From: JALORV01 sp963703945
GTDB taxonomy: Bacteria; Pseudomonadota; Gammaproteobacteria; Burkholderiales; Burkholderiaceae_F
Direction: 5' to 3'
Assembly (NCBI GenBank): GCA_963703945.1
Contig: CAVPGM010000011.1
Location: forward strand, 248,001 to 312,000
DNA length: 64,000 nt
Shown here: in pieces, positions 8,653 through 18,129 of the stretch
Position numbering within the stretch: position 1 is the first letter of the stretch
How the letters are laid out: every line of letters starts with the position of its first letter
Notes under the pieces: model-generated
Databases searched by the model: none
Seen by the model: the letters and a program-made list of their open reading frames with translations, nothing else
Told to the model about the DNA's origin: nothing
Program-made: the position numbers and the translations under genes

Positions 8653-8830
8653 ATGTCAGCGATCCATCCCTTCCATCTCGCCTTTCCGGTCACTTCTTTC
8701 GCCAAGGCGCGCGAGTTCTATGCTCGAGTTCAAGGCTTTCGCCGATCCCGCGCAGCTCCTCGCGAAAGGACAGGACGGTGCCGCTGCTGAAGCCAGACCG
8801 ACGCACGAGCGGGGCGCGAGCCACCCATGA
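8653..8830 (+). pseudogene. VOC/glyoxalase-family gene with internal deletion
   Basis: The first 23 codons (MSAIHPFHLAFPVTSFAKA...) are a clear N-terminus of a VOC-family protein. They then run straight into LEFKAFADPAQLLAKG in another frame, which is the typical C-terminal end of the same family. About 90-100 middle codons, including the metal-binding residues, are missing, and the join is out of frame. The direct repeat GAGTTC occurs on both sides of the junction (8711-8716 and 8725-8730), a classic substrate for slippage deletion. The C-terminal frame ends at TGA 8830, overlapping the TIR gene start (ATGA). It is almost certainly non-functional unless the junction is an assembly error. Confidence 0.7.
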
Positions 8831-10218
8831 AGATCTTCTTGTCGTATTCCTCAAAGTATCGCGATCTGGTCGAACGACTTCGTCTGGCGCTAGTGGCCGA
8901 AGGACACGAACCGTTCGTCGACCGGGACGAGTTGGAACCTGGCCAGCCGTTCGACGCCAAGTTGCGGGAGGCGATCGATGAGTGCGACCTGTTCGTCTAC
9001 CTGCTGAGCCCGGAATCCGTCGCCGCAGGCAGCTATGCGCTAGCGGAACTCGCCCTCGCGCAAACGCGTTGGCCGCATCCGCGCGGTCGCGTGCTGCCAG
9101 TCAGGCTCGCACCGACGCCGCTCGACGCCGTCCCGCCTTACCTCAAGGCCGTGACAATGTACGAACCCCAGGGCGATCCTGTTCCCGGCATCGTCGCCGC
9201 GGTCGCCCGACTTTCGCCGCGACGGCGGAACCTGCTGTGGATCGCCGCCGCCGTGTTGACTGCCCTCATCGCCGTAGGCGCCGGTTGGGCGTGGCGACAA
9301 CATCTCCTCGATGAGAGGGCCGAGCAACAGGCTGTTGCATCTGCAGCGGACCTCTGTTCCAGCGGAGGCCATGCCGCCGGCTGGAAGCGACTAGGCGAAC
9401 TCGCCGTGAAGAACTCGCAGTCCGCGGTGGTTCAGACCGCGCGCGAAGACTGCGCGATGCACTGGTTGCGCGACGTGCGCATCCGCGGCGAGACCGAGTC
9501 CTTCACGGACATCGTCAATCAACTGCTGCCGATCCTCGTCGCGGGGCTGGCGACGGCGCACGGTGAACGTGCCGCCGATCTGCGTGCGCATATCGGCTGG
9601 GGCGATTTCCTGCGCGCGCGCGAAGGCGCTGCCGACGCCAGTCCGGATGCGCACTTCCGTCGCGCGCTCAGCGACGATGCGGGCAACGTGTATGCCAATG
9701 CGATGCGCGCGCATTACCTCGCATTGCGCAACCGCGAAGACGACGCCGTCGCGCACTTCAGCAGAGCAGTGGCCGCCAAGCGGGACCTGCCTTTCGTGCG
9801 TCGGCTGCAATATGCGGCCTGGCTGTGGCGCGCGGGCTACGCACCGCGCGCGGTGCGCACAGCCAACGAGATGCGACTCAATGGTGAAGTCGTCAACGGG
9901 CCGCAGCGGAATGCCCTGTGGGGCCCAATTTACTTCTCGCAGCTCTTCAATGCGGACGACGACACAAGCTTCCTAGCGATTCTTCCGCCCGCCGATCATC
10001 TGGCTACCTTCGAGTGGCTGTACCCTCAGGCGCGGAGCGAAGGCGAAACGGGCATCTGGCGATATTGCCGGGCGGTCCTGCAGGCCTATGCCGGCCAGCG
10101 CGACACGGCGCGCAGTGAGCTCGTCGCACTGCGCGGCGAGCTCGTCGCGAACAAGCAGCCCGGCCGGCTGCTCGACCAGACTCAGCGCGCGCTCAAGCGA
10201 CTATCAGCTCCGCGCTGA
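8827..10218 (+). CDS. Membrane-anchored TIR-domain protein with helical-repeat C-terminus
   Basis: A 463-residue protein. Residues 1-130 are a TIR domain: it opens with KIFLSYSSKYRDL, then FVDRDELEPG (BB-loop region), FVYLLSPESV, and the catalytic-type Glu (Glu74) in YALAELALAQ. A transmembrane helix lies at about 138-157 (LWIAAAVLTALIAVGAGWAW), flanked by Arg-rich sequence. The remaining 300 residues, outside or in the periplasm, look like TPR-type helices (DAHFRRALSDDAGNVYANAMRA). Bacterial TIR domains are often NADases or signalling modules; whether this one is active is inferred from the conserved Glu. It overlaps the dead VOC gene and is convergent with the SDR. No partner defence genes are adjacent. 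Confidence 0.8.
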   Translation: MKIFLSYSSKYRDLVERLRLALVAEGHEPFVDRDELEPGQPFDAKLREAIDECDLFVYLLSPESVAAGSYALAELALAQTRWPHPRGRVLPVRLAPTPLDAVPPYLKAVTMYEPQGDPVPGIVAAVARLSPRRRNLLWIAAAVLTALIAVGAGWAWRQHLLDERAEQQAVASAADLCSSGGHAAGWKRLGELAVKNSQSAVVQTAREDCAMHWLRDVRIRGETESFTDIVNQLLPILVAGLATAHGERAADLRAHIGWGDFLRAREGAADASPDAHFRRALSDDAGNVYANAMRAHYLALRNREDDAVAHFSRAVAAKRDLPFVRRLQYAAWLWRAGYAPRAVRTANEMRLNGEVVNGPQRNALWGPIYFSQLFNADDDTSFLAILPPADHLATFEWLYPQARSEGETGIWRYCRAVLQAYAGQRDTARSELVALRGELVANKQPGRLLDQTQRALKRLSAPR

Positions 10219-10240
10219 CGGACGATGCTATGGCAACGCG

Positions 10241-10991
10241 CTAGCCGCGTCCGACGAAGGGCATCCGCGTAGCCATGACGGTCATGAACAGCACATTCGC
10301 CTCGAGCGGCAGGCGGGCCATATGCAACACGGCGTCTGCCACCAGATTGACGTCCATCACCGGCTCCGGAGCAGTGGTTCCGTTGGCCTGCAGCACGCCC
10401 TGCGGCATTCGCTCGGTCATCGGTGTGGCGGCGTTGCCGATATCGATCTGCCCGACGGCGATGTTGTGGTTGCGTCCGTCGAGCGATGCAGCCTTGGTCA
10501 GGCCCGTGATCGCGTGCTTGGTTGCCGTGTACGGCGCTGAGTTCGGACGCGGAGCATGTGCCGAAATCGAGCCGTTGTTGATGATGCGGCCACCCCGCGG
10601 GTCCTGCGCCTTCATCACCCGGAACGCCTGCTGGATGCAGTAAAACGCGCCGTTCAGATTGACGTCGACCACGGTTCTGCCACTGCGCAAGCGTCAGTTC
10701 CTCGAGTGGAACCGGCGGAGCGCCACCGCCAGCGTTGTTGAAGAGCACGTCGAGCCGACCGGCCTCGGCGACGACTCGGTCGAACAGCCGGCGCACCGCC
10801 GCCGGATCCGTCACGTCGGTCGGTACGATCAGCGCGCGGCCAACGGCGCGCGCCTGCTCGGCCGTCTGTTCGAGCGCGGCCGCACGACGGCCGGCCAGTG
10901 CCACCGTGTATCCGTCACGAAGAAACGCGGCGGCCACCGCGCGTCCGATGCCGCTGCCTGCTCCCGTCACCAACGCCACCTTCGTCGCCAT
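10241..10991 (-). CDS. Short-chain dehydrogenase/reductase, frameshifted near 10674
   Basis: A Rossmann-fold NAD(P)-dependent oxidoreductase. The cofactor motif TGAGSGIG (about 9-16), NNAGGG, catalytic Ser in NGSISA and YTATK (YxxxK) are present. The frame breaks near 10674; reading AACCGTGG as AACGTGG joins LAQWQ to NVVDVNLNG and yields 249 residues, the normal length. Start ATG 10991 has GGAGG 9 bases upstream; another ATG lies 30 bases further up. It is a single gene, convergent with the TIR gene and divergent from the GGDEF gene. The substrate is unknown. Confidence 0.85.
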
Positions 10992-11207
10992 CCGCCGCCG
11001 CCTCCCGATCGATGTTCGTTTCATCAGCCGCGGTGAGCTTACCGGCCTCGCCACCGCAGGGGCCCGACACCCCTGACGGGCGGGCGGCGATTCGCGCTGC
11101 CACGCGGGCCATGCCGCGAACAATGCCGCGGATGCGGGGGCCGGCAGATGACCTCTTCAGCGTGCGGCTGGCGGCACAATGGCTGTCCGATCCGACCCGG
11201 CGTTTTG

Positions 11208-13083
11208 ATGGTGCGTGCTGCCTTTCTCATTTCGCTCGTTCTGGCCGCGGTCTTCGCCCAACCGGCGGCCGCGGACGAGGACATTGCCGCGCTTCTCGAC
11301 CGGGCGCGCGCCCAGACGCGGATCGATCCGGAGTCGAGCCGGCGGCAGGTCGAACAGGCGCTGAAGCTCCTGGCGCTCCAGCCAGACGTCGAACTCGAGA
11401 TCCGCGCGCACTCGCAGCTATGCGACTACTACTCCGAGCGCGACGGCAAGGAAGCAATGCGGCACGTCGAGCGGGCGCGCGCTCTGCTCATGCGTTCTTC
11501 GCGTCCGGGCTTGCGCGCTCTCGTCGCAAGTTGCGAAGGCGAGCTCAACGAACTGGCCAACGAGAACGGTCGAGCTGCCACGCTGTACCAGGAGGCCGTG
11601 ACGGTCGCCGAGCTCTACGACGAGCGCGAACTGCTGGCCGATGCGCTGTTCCTGCGAGGCTATCTGGGTGGAGTGCAGGGCGGGTTCGCCACCGGACTCG
11701 CCGACCTGCAGCGCGCGCAGTCGATCTACGAATCGCTCGGGCTCGAACAGCAGGTCCGCAACACGGTGAACGGCATCGCGGGACTGTACAGCCGGGTCGG
11801 TGACTACCAGCAGGCACGCGACCACTACGAGGCGTCGCTGCAGATGCAAGTCAAGGCCGGACTGACACGCGATGAAGTGGTCACGCGCCACGACCTCGGG
11901 CGCGTGCTGGAAAAACTGAAGGAATGGAATGCAGCCGAGCAGTCGTTCACGGAAGTGCTGCGCCTGAGCCGGCAGATCGGCTACACACGAGGCGAGGCGT
12001 ACGCGCTGCGCGGGCTCGCACAGGTGCAGAACTCGCGCGGCAACTACCTCGATGCGCTTTCGCTGCTCGATCGAGCGGCCAGCCAGCAGGGCGCGACGAC
12101 CGACGAAATGCTGCTGGCGCAGATCCGGTTGCAGCGGGGCACCGCGCTGCGGGGCCTGCAGCGTCCGCGCGAAAGCATCGAGGCGTTGCAGGCTGCGCTC
12201 GACGGATTCGTCAAGGCCGATTCGGTCGGCGAGATCGCTGCGACCCGCGCCGAACTCGCGCGCGCGCTGGCTGCGCTGGGCGACTGGCAGGCGGCCTATG
12301 AACAGCACGTCCAGTTCCAGACGGCCAATGATGCCCTGTTGCAACGTCAGCTGGACGAGCGCTATGCGAGCCTCGCCATGGCGAAGGACAAGCAAAACGC
12401 GCTGCTGCAGCAGCAGAAGGACACGACCGTGCATGCGCTCGAGCAGCAGCGGCGCGCCACGCGTCTCCAGGAAGCAGTGATCGCGTTGATCGTCATGCTG
12501 GCGATCGTGCTGGCGACCCTCACCTGGCGCAGCCGGCGCACCAGCAGGGTCATGCGTGCGCTCGCGATGACCGACGAGCTGACCGGAGTACCGAACCGGC
12601 GGCTGGTGCTGGGTCAGACCGAGTCACTGCTCGGTGCGCAGGGCGGATGCGCGGTGCTGATCGTCGACATCGACCACTTCAAGTCGATCAACGACGAACA
12701 CGGTCACCTGGTCGGTGACGAAATCCTGCGCGCAATATCGCGCGCGCTGCGCGCCGTGACGCAGGACCCGGTCAAGCTAGGCCGGCTCGGCGGCGAGGAG
12801 TTCCTGATCGTGAGCCCGGATGCGAGCGAAATCGGGGCGCGACGCCTGGCCGAACGACTGCTCTCGCAAGTGCGCTCGCTTGACCTGACCACGCATCTGC
12901 AGGGACGCCGCGTCACGATCAGCATCGGACTTACCGTGTCGCGCGCCGGGCGACACCGTCACGCATCTGCTGCGTCGGGCCGACGAGGCGTTGTACGCAG
13001 CGAAGGCGAACGGGCGCGATTGCGTCGTCGCACGCATGGCGGGCATCGCGCCCACCCCGTCGCCTCACGCCAGCGTCGCCTGA
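11208..13083 (+). CDS. TPR-repeat diguanylate cyclase (GGDEF), frameshifted near 12949
   Basis: Predicted to make cyclic di-GMP. Order: signal peptide (1-22), a periplasmic run of TPR-like helical repeats to about residue 400, a coiled-coil stretch rich in Gln, one membrane helix (about 423-442), then a cytoplasmic GGDEF domain with active-site GGEEF near residue 528 and DIDHFKSIND upstream. No RxxD inhibitory site sits five residues before GGEEF, so product inhibition is not expected. Reading GCCGGGCGAC as GCCGGCGAC near 12949 restores the conserved RRADEALYAAKANGRD end and stop at 13083, giving 624 residues. I start at ATG 11208 because the signal peptide begins there, not at the longer open frame. 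Confidence 0.85.
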
Positions 13084-13130
13084 GTCGCGCGGCGCGGCGA
13101 GCGCGCAAGATCACCCGCCGAAGGGTGAAG

Positions 13131-14466
13131 TCACGAGGCCGCCGACGAAGCCGCAGCGGCGGTAGGCACGGTACCTGCGCCTTCGTGCACGACCGGCAGG
13201 ACTCGCGTCTGCCGGATGATGGGTTGGCGCCATGCGAGCGCCGCGATGACGAGCACCGACACGCCGGCGAACGCCAGCGATGCGCGCAGTCCGACATGCT
13301 CCCCGAGCCAGCCGCCCAGTAGTGCGCCCGGCCCGGCCGGCAGCAGGATCAGCCAGCGCATCGTGCTTGTCATCCGTCCCAGCATCGGCGCGGGAGTCAC
13401 CGCCTGCCGAAGCGCGAGGAAGGTGATGAAGATCAGCACCGCGCCGACCCCGAACAGCATCAGCATCAGACCGAACATCGCAATCCCCAGCGCCGAGACC
13501 GGCGCCACGGCGCCGATCAGCCAGCCGACGCCACACGTCACGAATCCGAGCACCAGCGTCGGACCCGGTCCGTAGCGCCGTGAAATGCGATTGCCCACGG
13601 TGCTCGTGACGATGGTGCCCGCGCCCAGCGCGACGTACGACAGACCGACTCCGCCCTCGCGACAGGCCCAGCGTGCGGGTGGCAAACAGAATCTGCACGA
13701 CCAGCGCCGATTGGTGGCACATCTGCCATCCGCCCACGATCAGCGCCATCGTCACCAGCAGCCGATGCCCGGCCACGAAGCGCATTCCGGCGCGCAGCGC
13801 CGGCCAGAAATCGGTCGCAACGTGCAGCGGACCCTCCGTAACGCGGATACCGCGCAGGATCAGCGCAGAAACCAGCAGCAGCCCCGCATCGGCCAGCAAG
13901 GCAAACGGCGCACCGACCAGCTTGATCAGCGCGCCGGCCAGGCCCGGTCCGGCCACTTCGGCCGACGAACTCGCCAGCGCGTTCTTCGCGTGCGCCTCGA
14001 CCAGCCTTTCGCGCGGAACGATCTGGGTGAGCACGATCTGCGCCGCGCTGCCGGCGATCGTGTACACCGTTCCGAGCGCGAATCCGATAAGGTAAAGCCA
14101 CGTCATCGACAACCACCCGGTCCACCAGGCCAGCGGCACGCTGGCGACGAACAGCGCCAGCAGCACCTCGCCCCCGATGTAGACGGGCAGCTTGCGCACG
14201 CGGTCGAGGTAGACGCCCGAGGGCAGCGAGAACAGCACGAACGGCACCACCTCCATCGCCGTCAGCAGGCCCATCTGCGTCGGTGTCGCGTGCAGCAGCA
14301 CCGCAGCGGTCAGCGGCAACGCGAGCAGTGTGACCTGCGCCCCGAACGAGCTGATGAAGATCGAGCTCCACAGGCGGCGATAGGTCGCATCGCGCAGCAG
14401 ATCGTCGGCCGCCAACGCGAAGCGGCGCAGCCAGTCTTTCGGTCGCGGAAGAGCAATGGACTTCAT
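13131..14466 (-). CDS. MFS exporter (enterobactin-exporter-like), frameshifted near 13662
   Basis: A membrane transporter of the MFS_3/EntS-like group. The N-terminal half carries FISSFGAQVTLLALPLTA, a DRVRKLP loop and QIVPRERLVEAHAKNALASS, which is typical of that group. The C-terminal half continues in another frame from REGGVGLSYVALG to the stop at 13131; removing one base near 13662 joins them into about 444 residues with 12 membrane segments. It is convergent with the GGDEF gene. The substrate is unknown; relatives export siderophores or macrolides, and no siderophore genes are nearby. Confidence 0.8.
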
Positions 14467-14669
14467 GGGAGGTGCGGCAACATCGGCCGGCCGCGAACCT
14501 GCGAGCGTACCGGAGCGTCACGGAGTACGCAGTAGTCGCGCCTCGCGCAAGACCACAAACCGGCCGGACCGTTGCGCCGATCGCTACACGAGTGCCAGCA
14601 AGAACCGCAGGGTCAATGCCGCCCTGCCGGAGCAGCATATTGGACGCGACCGCGCGGCGAGGGCAAGCG

Positions 14670-15335
14670 TCAGCGTGCGGCGACGCTGAGATCGGTTTGA
14701 GTCAGCGCGTCGAGCAGCACCTTGACGGGCTGGGCTCCGGAGACGGCCAGCCGTTGATTGAAAATGAACAGCGGCACGCCTTCGACGCCGAGCGATCGCG
14801 CCCGCTGGTCGGCTGCGATGACCTGCGCGCGGCCTTCGCCCGCGGCGAGCATCGAATTCGCCCGATAGCGGTCGAGCTGTACGTCGCCGGCAAGCCGGAC
14901 CAGCTCGCCGATGTTGCCAATGTCGACGCCTTCGACGAAGTAGGCACGGAACAGGCGCTCGACGAGGAGACTCGCCTTGGCGGGATCGAGTTTCTGGGCC
15001 CAGCCGATCAATTGATGCGCGTTGAGCGTGTTCGGCTGGCGCTCGATGCGCTCGAAGTCGAACCAGATTCCGACTTCCTGGCCGACCGCCGCGACACGCG
15101 TGTGCGTCTCCCTGATGCGCTCCGGGCCACCGAACTTTTCCGTCAGGTAGGTGCGACGGTCCATGCCGCCCAACGGGAGATCGGGGTTGAGCTGGAATGC
15201 ATGCCACCGCACCTTGACCGGTCCCGGGTCGCGACGAAGCGACAGTGCGGCTTCGAGCCGACGCTTGCCGATGTAGCACCACGGGCAAGCCACGTCCGAC
15301 ACGACGTCGATAGTCTGCGTCCCGGCTGTACTCAT
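14670..15335 (-). CDS. FrnE-like DsbA-family oxidoreductase
   Basis: A 221-residue thioredoxin-fold protein of the DsbA/FrnE group. The active site CPWC is at residues 17-20 in the family context SDVACPWCYIGK, and the cis-Pro loop is GVEGVPLFIF. No signal peptide is present, so it is cytoplasmic, as FrnE proteins are. They are thought to act as disulfide isomerases or oxidoreductases in oxidative stress. Start ATG 15335 (MSTAGTQ) is preferred to two ATGs further upstream because the domain begins right after it. It is transcribed alone; the 203 bp between its end and the MFS start show no recognised signal. Confidence 0.85.
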   Translation of the reverse strand: MSTAGTQTIDVVSDVACPWCYIGKRRLEAALSLRRDPGPVKVRWHAFQLNPDLPLGGMDRRTYLTEKFGGPERIRETHTRVAAVGQEVGIWFDFERIERQPNTLNAHQLIGWAQKLDPAKASLLVERLFRAYFVEGVDIGNIGELVRLAGDVQLDRYRANSMLAAGEGRAQVIAADQRARSLGVEGVPLFIFNQRLAVSGAQPVKVLLDALTQTDLSVAAR

Positions 15336-15448
15336 GGGGCACAGCATAGTCACCGGAGGCCGGCGCACAACCCATGCCCAACACTTACTTGCGGGAGTCC
15401 GCGTTGGCGCGCTTGCAGCCGCAGCGAGCGGTTCCCGCCAGAGTCGCG

Positions 15449-16669
15449 TCAGGCGAAGAAGACAAGGTAGACGCCGAGTCCGATCATCACCATACCGCTG
15501 ATCAGCTTCAGGACTCTGCCCTCCTTTTCCTGCAGCCGGTGGCGGCTCAGCATCACGACGCCGATCGACAGGACGATGATGTCGTCGAGCATGTAGGCCA
15601 CGTTGTAGAGCAACAGGTAGCCGTAGTACGACGCCGGATCCAGTTCACGCAACGTCAGGATGCGCGTGAAGAGTGCCGGGAAGCCCGAAGTGCAAAGGAA
15701 CTCCACGATCTGTACCAGCACCGCCAGTACCGACGCGCCGATCACCGCCGCAAACATGCTGTCGGCGTGCAGGATCCCGCGCATGCGGCTGTAGATGCCG
15801 GGCTTCGCCTTCTCGGGAATGCCGAGCGAGATTCCGCCCCATTTGAACGCGAAGAAATCCTTGACGTTGATCAGTCCGAAGCCGATCGCAATGGCCGCGA
15901 TGACGAGTTGTGAAGCGCGCGACAGCCCGATCAGCAGGAAGAGATTGAGCCAGGCTGCCATGAAGAGGAAATACGCGATGCCTTCGACCAGCACGAAGGT
16001 GCCGGCGATCGCCAGCATCCGGCGCCGGTCGTTCAGCGGGGCCAGCAGCGAGATCATCAGCAGCAGTACCCACATCGAGCATGGGTTGAAGCCGTCGAGC
16101 AGCCCCATCGTGAAAGTGAAGGCCGGCAGGCCGACGTCTTCGAGCGTGAGCGTGCGTCCGAACAGCGTGACCTCATAGACCTCCGGAGGCGCCTCGGAGG
16201 CCGTGGCGGATTGCTGCGGGCAGGCGAGGCTTTCCTCGGCCTCGCAGGTGGCGGCGACTCCCGAACCGGTGATCGCCTCGCCGCGCAGCGCGTTACGGAT
16301 CAGCTTGTCCGTGCTCGCGCTTTCCGAATAGCCGACGATCAGCTGTCCGCCGACGTAAACAGCGGGCACGGCCGCCTTGGCTCCAGTCGTCTGCGCAAGC
16401 TCCCTGAGCCGGACGAGCGCCGCCGGTTCCTTCTGCACATCGCGCACGACAATCGTCAGCGACGGTTGCTCCTTTCCGAGCACCGCAAGGAAGGCTTCGG
16501 CTTTTTCGCAATGGGGGCAGCCCTCTCGCACGAAAGCCTCGATCGACTGCCCGTCCGCCGCGCCGGCCAGAGGCGCCGCCGCAGCGAGCGCAACGACGAC
16601 GGCCAGCCATGCGATGGCGCGCAGGCATCGCACGATCAGCTTGCTGAATTCCAATCGACCCTCCGTCAA
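15449..16669 (-). CDS. Glutaredoxin domain fused to DsbD/CcdA-like membrane electron carrier
   Basis: A 406-residue protein. A signal sequence (about 1-38) is followed by a glutaredoxin-like domain with active site CPHC (Cys51, Cys54) and the cis-Pro segment AAVPAVYVGG. A linker with Cys142 and Cys150 leads into about six membrane helices. Two membrane Cys stand out: Cys197 in GFNPCSMW and Cys326 in EFLCTSGFP, the same pattern as the redox pair of DsbD/CcdA. The protein therefore looks like a one-chain relay that carries reducing power across the inner membrane to its own periplasmic glutaredoxin domain. No cytochrome-c maturation genes flank it. Its client is unknown. Confidence 0.8.
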   Translation of the reverse strand: MTEGRLEFSKLIVRCLRAIAWLAVVVALAAAAPLAGAADGQSIEAFVREGCPHCEKAEAFLAVLGKEQPSLTIVVRDVQKEPAALVRLRELAQTTGAKAAVPAVYVGGQLIVGYSESASTDKLIRNALRGEAITGSGVAATCEAEESLACPQQSATASEAPPEVYEVTLFGRTLTLEDVGLPAFTFTMGLLDGFNPCSMWVLLLMISLLAPLNDRRRMLAIAGTFVLVEGIAYFLFMAAWLNLFLLIGLSRASQLVIAAIAIGFGLINVKDFFAFKWGGISLGIPEKAKPGIYSRMRGILHADSMFAAVIGASVLAVLVQIVEFLCTSGFPALFTRILTLRELDPASYYGYLLLYNVAYMLDDIIVLSIGVVMLSRHRLQEKEGRVLKLISGMVMIGLGVYLVFFA

Positions 16670-17057
16670 GAACCGGCCGCGATTGCCGGATCACGGCCAT
16701 CGCAGTCAAGCGGGCCGAGTCTAGGCAGGTGCAGGTCGGCCAGACCTGCGCTGGCTCAGCCGCGGCCGGGGCGCCTTTTCATCCGGATCAAGGCCACCGA
16801 AAATCACGCGGATCAGCCTGAACGGCAACCCGCTGGACGGCACTTCACTTGACGCCCAGGTCGGCGGCGAAAGGGCTGGGATACCGCGGGCCGCCGGGGG
16901 CATCCGGGGAATCCCGAAGCCTGCGCCGCCGCCCACCGCGCGAATGGAGGGTAGCGGGTCATACGTTCGGACGTTCGGGTTACGACGTTCGTACGAGGGC
17001 TAAACACGCAGCGGAAACATAGACTCACCGGCAATCACTCACCGTGACGGGTCTGCC
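16670..17057. other. Intergenic region with three ACGTTCG repeats
   Basis: A 388-bp stretch without a convincing gene between two divergent genes. Short frames in it have no family look. Three copies of ACGTTCG lie at 16963-16969, 16971-16977 and 16985-16991, about 70-95 bp upstream of the cytochrome gene. They could be operator half-sites for that gene. No terminator or RNA gene was recognised. Confidence 0.4.
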
Positions 17058-17993
17058 ATGTCTGATCGCAAATCGCTGCTGCACCTTCGCTCCCTGCCAC
17101 CGACTGTCCTCGCGCTTGCCGCCGTCGGCATCAGCGGATCGGCCTTCGCGCAGGTGGGCAATCCCACGACCGGCGCGACGCTCTACCGTCAAACCGTACT
17201 TAACGCTGCCGGTGTGCCCGTCAACTGTGAGAACTGTCATGGCCCTGCCAGCATTTTTCGCGCGCGCCCACAATTCGCGGGAATCACCGAGGCGGGTCTC
17301 GTCGCGCGGTTCGGCGTAGCCATCAGCGATCCGATTAAAGGCATGGGCGGCTTTGCGCCTTGGTCCCCGCAAATGCGGGCCGACGTCGCCGCCTATATCC
17401 TCGCCGCCACCGCTGCTCCGCCGCCACCGCCGCTGACGCTGCCTCCGGGCACGCCCGCGCCCCCACCGCCAGCGCCGACGCCAGCGCCCGCACCGGTTTC
17501 GCCGACCACCTCTCCGACGGCGACGCCCAATCCGGCGATGTTCAGCAGCACGGAAGTCGGCAAATACAGCGCGACCGCGGGCATCCTGGTCACCAACAGC
17601 ACTGCGTCGACGATCACCTTCGCATCGCCCGCCCTGGTACCTGCGGCGGGCACTTCGAACGAGTTCATCGCGACCCGGGCCCCTGCCGGCACCACCAATT
17701 GCGCGGCCGGCGCCGCACTCGAACCTGGCATGAGTTGCTCGTTCGGAGTGCAGTTCGCGCCGCTCGCCGCGGGCACTCGCAGCGAGAAGTGGACGATCAA
17801 CTTCGCCGATACAGGCGTCCCGGCCCGCGAGGTCACCCTCGAAGGCACCGCGATCGGCGGAGCCGCAGCCGCTAGTTCGTCGACCGCCGCGCCGACCGCG
17901 GCCAACGCGCCGACCGATGGCGGTGGCGGGGCGTTCGGCTGGCTGAGCCTGCTGGGTCTGGCTGCGCTGGCCGGGATTCGTCGCATTCGCTGA
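17058..17993 (+). CDS. Exported cytochrome c with choice-of-anchor-D-like domain and GlyGly-CTERM-type tail
   Basis: A 311-residue exported haem protein. Signal peptide ends near AFA (about 31). A mono-haem cytochrome c domain follows, with CENCH (Cys57, Cys60, His61) and a likely distal Met97 in GMGGFAPW. A Pro-rich linker (about 120-155) leads to a beta-sandwich domain with the choice-of-anchor D look (MSCSFGVQFAPLAAGTRS). The C-terminus is a sorting signal: GGGG, a hydrophobic stretch, then RRIR, matching the GlyGly-CTERM layout cleaved by rhombosortase. It is probably a cell-surface or outer-membrane electron carrier. No sortase gene is in the window. Confidence 0.8.
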   Translation: MSDRKSLLHLRSLPPTVLALAAVGISGSAFAQVGNPTTGATLYRQTVLNAAGVPVNCENCHGPASIFRARPQFAGITEAGLVARFGVAISDPIKGMGGFAPWSPQMRADVAAYILAATAAPPPPPLTLPPGTPAPPPPAPTPAPAPVSPTTSPTATPNPAMFSSTEVGKYSATAGILVTNSTASTITFASPALVPAAGTSNEFIATRAPAGTTNCAAGAALEPGMSCSFGVQFAPLAAGTRSEKWTINFADTGVPAREVTLEGTAIGGAAAASSSTAAPTAANAPTDGGGGAFGWLSLLGLAALAGIRRIR

Positions 17994-18129
17994 GTCGTTT
18001 CGCCAGCGCGCGGCGGGCCGACCGGCCCGCCTGATCGTCGCAACGGGAAATTCGACCGCAAGCAGCGGAGCGCGGGCGCTGCGGCGCGGCCCTACAGTCC
18101 GTTCATCGATAAGATGATCGGAGCTTCCC

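Noticed and set aside
13111..13128. TCACCC-GCCGAA-GGGTGA stem-loop between the GGDEF and MFS genes as a terminator
   Set aside because: The stem is only 6 bp and no T-run follows on either strand.
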